From positions 1-16,587 of the forward strand of contig JAVBOF010000127.1 in the NCBI GenBank assembly GCA_031550915.1: a stretch of 16,587 bases of DNA, written 5' to 3'. Source of the stretch: JAVBOF01 sp031550915. Lineage in GTDB: Bacteria > Bacillota > Clostridia > Christensenellales > MGBC116941. Below are positions 13,341 to 16,587 of the stretch, piece after piece. The translations under genes were made by a program, and so were the position numbers. Each line of letters begins with the position of its first letter. Positions within the stretch are counted from its first letter, which is position 1. The notes below the pieces were generated by a model that was given only the letters and a program-made list of their open reading frames with translations, made no database searches and was not told where the DNA came from.

Positions 13341-14083
13341 CATTACCTTCAAATGAAGAATACATATATGACGGCGGCATACGCGGCTTCTATTGCTGCG
13401 TATATGAATGCATCCATACAAAGAGGATGCCCATCGCGATATTTCCAGAGGCTCTTGCCCAGCCAAGCCTGCTTGAACAGAAAATGATCTCGACCGATGA
13501 CGCACAGGCCGGAATGATAAGGCGTTCCGTAGTTTCAAAGATTGGCGCAAGGGCGCTGGAACTGACAGAAAACGCTTTCTTTAGCTGCATGAAAGACAAG
13601 GAGCTTTCAATGCTCCGGTTTTTGCTGAAGGGCTACAAAGAAGGCATGGCAGTACCAAACATGCTCGGTCATCCGCATGTGATCCCATTGATAAACGCGG
13701 AGCGCCATCTGCTTGGCGAATGCCATCTTTTGCAGGGATTCGTCCGGTTTTCCGATTACGACGGCGTACTCGTTTCGGCGATAACGCCAAAGAACTTTGT
13801 CTTACCCTTTATTGCAAACCATTTCATAGATAGATACTCATGTGAGGATTTTATGATATTCGACAAAACGCACAAAGCGGCTTTGGTATATCAGGATAAG
13901 AAGGCAATTATAACTCACATGCAGGATATAGAATTCCCCCAGGCAAACGAGGATGAAAAAAGTTATCGCGCCCTATGGCGCCAGTTTTACAAAACCATTG
14001 CCATAGAAGCGCGAAAGAATCACCGTTGCCGCATGACGCACATGCCTAAACGTTATTGGGATAATATGACAGAGTTTGGCTGA
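13319..14083 (+). CDS. Probable DNA metabolism protein, DUF4130-type partner of the radical SAM protein
   Basis: A 254-residue protein that I recognise as the usual neighbour of the preceding radical SAM gene (TIGR03915/DUF4130-like). Supporting features are an opening that reads YDGGIRGFYCCVYECIHTKR, a central segment reading NMLGHPHVIPLINAERHLLG, and an end with WRQFYKTIAIEARKNHRCRM. In some bacteria this domain is fused to a uracil-DNA glycosylase; here no glycosylase domain is present, as the protein ends at the normal length for the standalone form. GAGGAGGCGG lies 5 bases before the ATG, inside the upstream gene. It is presumed to act with the radical SAM enzyme on DNA bases. It converges on the receiver-protein gene with only 39 bases between stops and no obvious terminator. 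Confidence 0.8.
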   Translation: MSGIETLALPSNEEYIYDGGIRGFYCCVYECIHTKRMPIAIFPEALAQPSLLEQKMISTDDAQAGMIRRSVVSKIGARALELTENAFFSCMKDKELSMLRFLLKGYKEGMAVPNMLGHPHVIPLINAERHLLGECHLLQGFVRFSDYDGVLVSAITPKNFVLPFIANHFIDRYSCEDFMIFDKTHKAALVYQDKKAIITHMQDIEFPQANEDEKSYRALWRQFYKTIAIEARKNHRCRMTHMPKRYWDNMTEFG

Positions 14084-14122
14084 TCTATGCCACTCAATAT
14101 AAAAGTATCAAGCATAGGATCT

Positions 14123-15205
14123 TTATGGCGAAACAGCCTTTGCATTCTCCTCAAGATGACGTTCTATCTTTGTTATCAAGGTCGTCGCATCCACTGGCTT
14201 ACGCAGATAATCATTCGCCCCGGAGGAAAGCGCCTTTTTAACGTCATCCGGACTTGCGCTTCCCGTCAGGAAAATGACGGGCGTATCCTTGTAGGTCTCA
14301 AACTTGCGTATTATGCTCAGAAGTGTGAACCCGTCCATATCCGGCATACCGATATCCATAATAATGAGATCTGCATTGTTATTTGAAAGAAACTTTATCG
14401 CCGACATATAGTTAGTGACGCCATATATATGGTAAAAGCCTTTCAGCATAGATTTCAGTGAATTTAACACCACCGGCATATCATCTATCGCCAGTATCTT
14501 CTTTTTTGTATCCTCCGCTTCGTTAATGCCGGTATTCTTTAAGCTTTTAAGAAGCTTTTTTGATTCCTTTTGCGCTGCATCATAATTGAAGTTGTTCAAA
14601 TAATTATATATGGTCTTGAGCGATTCGTCTATCTCGGCAGTATAGAAGAATACCATCATCGCACGAAGCTGTTCAATGGCAAAATCCGCTTCAAAATTAT
14701 CTATCAAAACAGCGAGCTTCTCAAACTGTTCAAAATTGACCGGAGCTTCCTCCCTGCCTTTTCTGGAAAAATCGAGCCCCGTTTTTTTGTCCTGCGGCTC
14801 CGTCTTTTTTATAGGCCGAGCATCAGGCGTATCAATACGGGCGCCATCGAGCTTTTTGCAAAGGTCTTTAAGGGAATCTATCAACTTGCCGTACGCATCG
14901 CGGATCTCAAACGCATCGTGGGTCTGGATTGCATTGACCAATATCTCTATCTTCCATATGGTAGGGGCCGCGCCAATATCCATAAGTTGTATCTGCATAT
15001 GGGATAGCCTGAATATCAAAATATCATAAGTGCGTGAAATTTCCGATATCGGGAATTCATCTATAAATGCTTGGATACTATCCGTAAGCATAGCAAGTTT
15101 TTTAAAAAAGGCCTGCCTGGATTTTTCTCTTTTTAATGCCGAAAGTGCCGAAATATCCTGCATATTCATTAAGTTATGCATACTATAAAACGGACTGCCG
15201 CCCAT
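14123..15205 (-). CDS. Response regulator with helical N-terminal region and C-terminal receiver
   Basis: A 360-residue cytoplasmic protein. Residues about 235-352 are a CheY-like receiver: acidic pair D241-D242, phosphoacceptor D284 in LIIMDIGMPDMDG, T314 and K336 in YLRKPVD. The first 235 residues are predicted mostly helical and contain no DNA-binding or enzyme domain I recognise. A segment at about 160-222 (FEADFAIEQLRAM, then DESLKTIYNYLNNFNYDAAQ) resembles the end of the neighbouring Hpt protein. With no output domain it may work by protein contact or as a phosphate sink. The ATG follows GGAGGGTGG and starts 12 bases after the Hpt gene stop, so the two are co-transcribed. Confidence 0.88.
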   Translation of the reverse strand: MGGSPFYSMHNLMNMQDISALSALKREKSRQAFFKKLAMLTDSIQAFIDEFPISEISRTYDILIFRLSHMQIQLMDIGAAPTIWKIEILVNAIQTHDAFEIRDAYGKLIDSLKDLCKKLDGARIDTPDARPIKKTEPQDKKTGLDFSRKGREEAPVNFEQFEKLAVLIDNFEADFAIEQLRAMMVFFYTAEIDESLKTIYNYLNNFNYDAAQKESKKLLKSLKNTGINEAEDTKKKILAIDDMPVVLNSLKSMLKGFYHIYGVTNYMSAIKFLSNNNADLIIMDIGMPDMDGFTLLSIIRKFETYKDTPVIFLTGSASPDDVKKALSSGANDYLRKPVDATTLITKIERHLEENAKAVSP

Positions 15206-15217
15206 ATATCCACCCTC

Positions 15218-15943
15218 CTATAATAACTGATTTATTTCATTTATAATATCTATCGCGCTCTCCTCATCAAACGATTCTATTGCTTCCGAAGCCATTTGCA
15301 GGCACATATTAAGCTGTTTGCCAAAATCCTTACACCGCATTTGCGTAATGATCTCTTGTGCGCCGTCCGTTTCAAAGCTCTGCAATAAACTCCTGGCAAC
15401 CGTCATTTTGAGCCGCAATTCTTCTATATCGCCCTTTGGCTTTTGCTCTTTGCTTTCCTTTACAAAAAGGGCTTCATCTATCCGTGTGCCAAGTAGTTTA
15501 AGCTCGTCCAAAAAATCTGGAAACCTGTCTTTGCAGATATCTTCCCTTCTTTCCTTTGCATATATCTCAAGTGTTTCCGCTTCTTCCGCCATATCCGTAG
15601 CCCCAATGCTGTAAAGCGCGCCCTTCACGCCGTGCACCTCTATGGCAAAATTTTCGATCCTGCCGTTTTCAATATACGTGATCATCTTTGCGCAGGTTTC
15701 CGGCAAAACACGTGAAAAAACCACGAGCAGCTGCCTGTAATCTTCAGGATCGCCGCCCACTCTGCTGAGGCCAAGAGATATATCCAACTCATATATGTTT
15801 ACAAGCCTGGACATATAGTTGGCGGGAGGCAATACGGTATCTGCACCTTGGGCTTCCACCATATCCATATCCTCATTGCGGATATGTGCATCTGTAGCTT
15901 CAATTTTTTGCTTATCAAAAGGGCTTGTAAATGATTTATCCAA
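15218..15943 (-). CDS. Hpt-domain histidine phosphotransfer protein
   Basis: A 241-residue cytoplasmic protein. Residues about 50-160 are an Hpt four-helix bundle with phosphoacceptor H104 in IEVHGVKGALYSIGA, matching the HxxKGxxxxxG Hpt pattern. Residues about 170-241 form a second helical module (ETDGAQEIITQMR, then ESFDEESAIDIINEINQLL) resembling part of the adjacent receiver protein. The start is a TTG at 15943, preceded by GAAGG 7 bases upstream; a TAG in the same frame at 15967-15965 rules out a longer start. It most likely carries phosphate from the receiver of the hybrid kinase at 8271 to the receiver at 14123. That pairing is inferred from proximity and from the kinase lacking an Hpt. 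Confidence 0.85.
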   Translation of the reverse strand: MDKSFTSPFDKQKIEATDAHIRNEDMDMVEAQGADTVLPPANYMSRLVNIYELDISLGLSRVGGDPEDYRQLLVVFSRVLPETCAKMITYIENGRIENFAIEVHGVKGALYSIGATDMAEEAETLEIYAKERREDICKDRFPDFLDELKLLGTRIDEALFVKESKEQKPKGDIEELRLKMTVARSLLQSFETDGAQEIITQMRCKDFGKQLNMCLQMASEAIESFDEESAIDIINEINQLL

Positions 15944-15964
15944 TATCGGACCTTCGAGCTGCCG

Positions 15965-15982
15965 CTATAGCTTCTTTGCCAT
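15965..15982 (-). other. Five-codon reading frame upstream of the Hpt gene
   Basis: ATG GCA AAG AAG CTA TAG, preceded by GCAGGAATTGCGAAAT, lies in the same frame as the Hpt protein 39 bases before its TTG start. It could be a leader peptide or the remnant of a longer N-terminus ended by a nonsense codon. Only position and frame support it. Confidence 0.25.
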
Positions 15983-16087
15983 ATTTCGCAATTCCTGCAG
16001 CCTTTCTATATTTATTCCGACTTTGCTTTGGTTTTAAGAGATATTTCATTCGTTTGAGTCTGGAAGATATTACATATTGTTTTGGTA

Positions 16088-16096
16088 ATTATAACA
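16088..16096 (-). promoter_or_regulatory. Extended -10 promoter element for the Hpt-receiver operon
   Basis: Leftward TGTTATAAT has the TGn extension and a perfect TATAAT, which can work without a -35 hexamer. It would start transcription near 16081, leaving a leader of about 140 bases. Confidence 0.45.
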
Positions 16097-16232
16097 TATA
16101 GTAATAATGTAGTACAGTAATTAGCTTCCAATTCCAAACTTTTTTTGTTTCCAAATTGCCACAATCTGCCTCCTACAGCCTTTCCACAATTATACATAAT
16201 TAGGAGGCGCTTGTTCTTCATCCATATATGGC

Positions 16233-16265
16233 AAAAAGCAGGCCCCAATTTCGGGGCCTGCTTTT
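16233..16265 (-). terminator. Rho-independent terminator of the LPXTG protein gene
   Basis: GCAGGCCCC (16238-16246) and GGGGCCTGC (16253-16261) form a perfect 9-bp GC-rich stem around a 6-base loop, extended by A/T pairs. On the leftward strand a T5 tract follows, 30 bases after the surface-protein stop. A TTTT on the plus side could also allow weak rightward use. Confidence 0.88.
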
Positions 16266-16294
16266 ATCGGAATGTTACTTTTGCTTTTTTACTT

Positions 16295-16587
16295 TTATTG
16301 TTCTTCCTTGCGTGTAGACCTTCTCTTCATCACAATCAAGAATACGAATCCAATAAGGATGCACATCAGTCCAACGAACATAAACATCATTGTAGACTCA
16401 CCTGTCTTCGGCAGGCTTGCATCGGTGTCTTCGTCCGTAGGCTCTGCAGTAGTCTCTCCTGCGGGTTCCTCAGTTGGCTCGATAGAAGGCGAGCCTTTCG
16501 GCGGGTCTGTCGGTTCTATCGTAGGAGGTCCCTCCGGAGGAAGTGTCGGCTCTATTATAAGAGCATTGATAATTAGCGTTCCGGGAA
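16295..16587 (-). CDS. LPXTG cell-wall-anchored surface protein, C-terminal fragment
   Basis: The last 96 codons of a gene that enters from the right edge. A proline/glutamate/threonine-rich stalk with repeated IEPT units (IIEPTLPPEGPP, TIEPTDPPKGSP, SIEPTEEPAGET) leads to the sortase signal SLPKTGES, a hydrophobic helix (MMFMFVGLMCILIGFVFLIV) and a basic tail (MKRRSTRKEEQ). This is the standard sortase A-type sorting signal: cleavage between T and G, then covalent attachment to peptidoglycan. It shows that the host has a Gram-positive wall. The ectodomain that would reveal adhesion or enzymatic function lies outside the window. Confidence 0.92.
   Translation of the reverse strand, partial: PGTLIINALIIEPTLPPEGPPTIEPTDPPKGSPSIEPTEEPAGETTAEPTDEDTDASLPKTGESTMMFMFVGLMCILIGFVFLIVMKRRSTRKEEQ

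Larger units (their letters stand above)
15944..16232. promoter_or_regulatory. Upstream region of the Hpt-receiver operon
   Basis: About 290 AT-rich bases between the Hpt start and the terminator of the surface-protein gene. It contains an extended -10 (16096-16088, leftward TGTTATAAT) about 145 bases before the TTG, and a perfect CCATATATGG palindrome at 16222-16231. No good -35 hexamer accompanies the -10. No gene with a ribosome site was found apart from the five-codon frame at 15965. Confidence 0.35.

Noticed and set aside
15936..16049. 37-codon basic ORF (starts MKYLLKPKQSRNKYRK) overlapping the Hpt start
   Set aside because: Its stop overlaps the TTG start, which could suggest coupling, but no Shine-Dalgarno precedes its ATG and its basic, low-complexity composition gives no support.
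16012..16248. 78-codon ORF on the minus strand
   Set aside because: It begins inside the terminator of the surface-protein gene, lacks a ribosome site and shows no domain pattern.
1..16587. CRISPR array, insertion sequence, prophage or integrase sites
   Set aside because: No regularly spaced direct repeats, transposase or integrase frames, or flanking inverted repeats were seen.

Overview
The window looks like part of the chromosome of an anaerobic, low-to-mid GC Gram-positive bacterium (Clostridia-like). The clues are strong AGGAGG-type ribosome sites, a sortase LPKTGE cell-wall anchor at the right edge, Firmicutes-style hybrid kinase/Hpt/receiver proteins, and a radical-SAM/DUF4130 DNA-metabolism gene pair. 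The species cannot be named from this sequence.

Left part (1-2247): the start of a short-chain dehydrogenase and a small cupin form a leftward operon. A LysR-type regulator followed by mobA (molybdenum cofactor guanylyltransferase) is transcribed divergently. The 340-base divergent spacer holds a near-consensus promoter for the regulator and a TGGCA-N8-TGCCA dyad that could be its operator.

Centre (2400-8270): a leftward operon encodes a molybdopterin enzyme closely resembling pyrogallol-phloroglucinol transhydroxylase: large subunit (athL-like), then the three-cluster Fe-S small subunit with a C-terminal beta domain (bthL-like). After a strong hairpin come a sodium:solute symporter and two 35-37-residue single-pass membrane proteins, then a bidirectional terminator. 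All the Pelobacter active-site residues I can recall are present at a constant offset. The mobA gene would supply the bis-MGD cofactor. The dehydrogenase at the left edge could be the next step (phloroglucinol reductase is an SDR), but only 15 residues are visible.

Right part (8271-16587): a 1164-residue CHASE4-PAS-GAF-PAS hybrid histidine kinase lies just upstream of the transhydroxylase operon on the same strand. Next come a rightward radical-SAM/HhH plus DUF4130-type pair, and a leftward Hpt protein plus receiver protein that share a helical module and could complete a phosphorelay with the kinase. The 3' end of an LPXTG-anchored surface protein closes the window.

The overall picture is a polyhydroxyaromatic (gallate/pyrogallol type) catabolic island with its own regulator, cofactor gene and transporter, next to a signalling cluster. 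The least described elements are the two microproteins after the symporter and the noncoding structures around the operon.
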